This document shows, piece by piece, positions 21,179 to 21,187 of a DNA stretch of 21,187 nt (position 1 is its first letter; every line of letters begins with the position of its first letter). A program made the position numbers and the translations under genes. The notes under the pieces are model-generated. The model was not told the origin of the DNA. It searched no databases and saw only the letters and a list, made by a program, of their open reading frames with translations. This DNA comes from a virus: positions 1 through 21,187 of the IMG/VR virus record IMGVR_UViG_3300037606_000284; one strand, written 5' to 3'.

Positions 21179-21187
21179 ATTTCCGCA

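Noticed and set aside
1-21187. CRISPR array, insertion sequence, integrase or attachment site
   Set aside because: No regularly spaced repeats, transposase, recombinase of the integrase type or paired att-like repeats were seen, so there is no sign of lysogeny in this window.

Overview
The window looks like part of a double-stranded DNA tailed-phage genome that infects a Bacteroidota host, most likely a flavobacterium. Four things support this. The DNA is AT-rich and the genes are packed tightly, often with ATGA-type overlaps. There are almost no Shine-Dalgarno sites; starts sit in A-rich leaders. Promoter-like elements follow the Bacteroidota pattern TT(T)G - 20 nt - TAnnTTTG/A. The proteins are typical of phages: large terminase, a very large portal, RecA-like recombinase, NinG-like nuclease and several homing-type endonucleases. 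The large terminase and portal and the two-arm divergent layout recall crAss-like (Crassvirales) podoviruses, but this is an impression and not proven here. TAG is used as a normal stop at least three times, so there is no sign of amber recoding.

Layout. A divergent promoter region near 12.0-12.14 kb separates two arms. The left arm (12.0 kb down to 1, minus strand) is the virion assembly arm. It starts with a basic protein that overlaps a GroES-like co-chaperonin, then a winged-helix-like protein and a small helical protein. Next come a three-way-junction RNA candidate and a run of small genes (a six-Cys protein, a DUF1573-like Ig-fold protein, a zinc-ribbon protein and others). A terminator, a GIY-YIG homing endonuclease, the large terminase, the portal, a scaffold-like coiled-coil protein and the start of the next structural gene follow. 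The right arm (12.14 kb to the end, plus strand) is the replication and recombination arm. It starts with a small early gene, then about 580 nt without protein genes that holds tRNA-Gln(UUG) and several predicted RNA structures. Then come a minimal family-A-polymerase-like protein, a run of small unknown genes, an HNH/AP2 endonuclease, a DUF3820-like protein, a second repeat-rich GIY-YIG endonuclease, a NinG-like nuclease, an unknown protein, a RecA/UvsX recombinase, two tiny genes and a third GIY-YIG nuclease.

How it works together. The left arm would build the capsid and package DNA: the portal and terminase form the packaging motor, the scaffold-like protein and the GroES-like protein would help head folding and assembly, and the Ig-fold protein may decorate or stabilise. 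The right arm would copy and recombine DNA. Promoter-like elements with an exact 20-nt spacer stand before the first left-arm gene, the portal and the scaffold-like gene, and before or inside three right-arm clusters. This suggests transcription by host RNA polymerase with its primary sigma factor. The items most worth a second look are the polymerase-like protein, the RNA structures at 10.7 kb and 12.4-12.9 kb, and the interleaved face-to-face promoters between terminase and portal.
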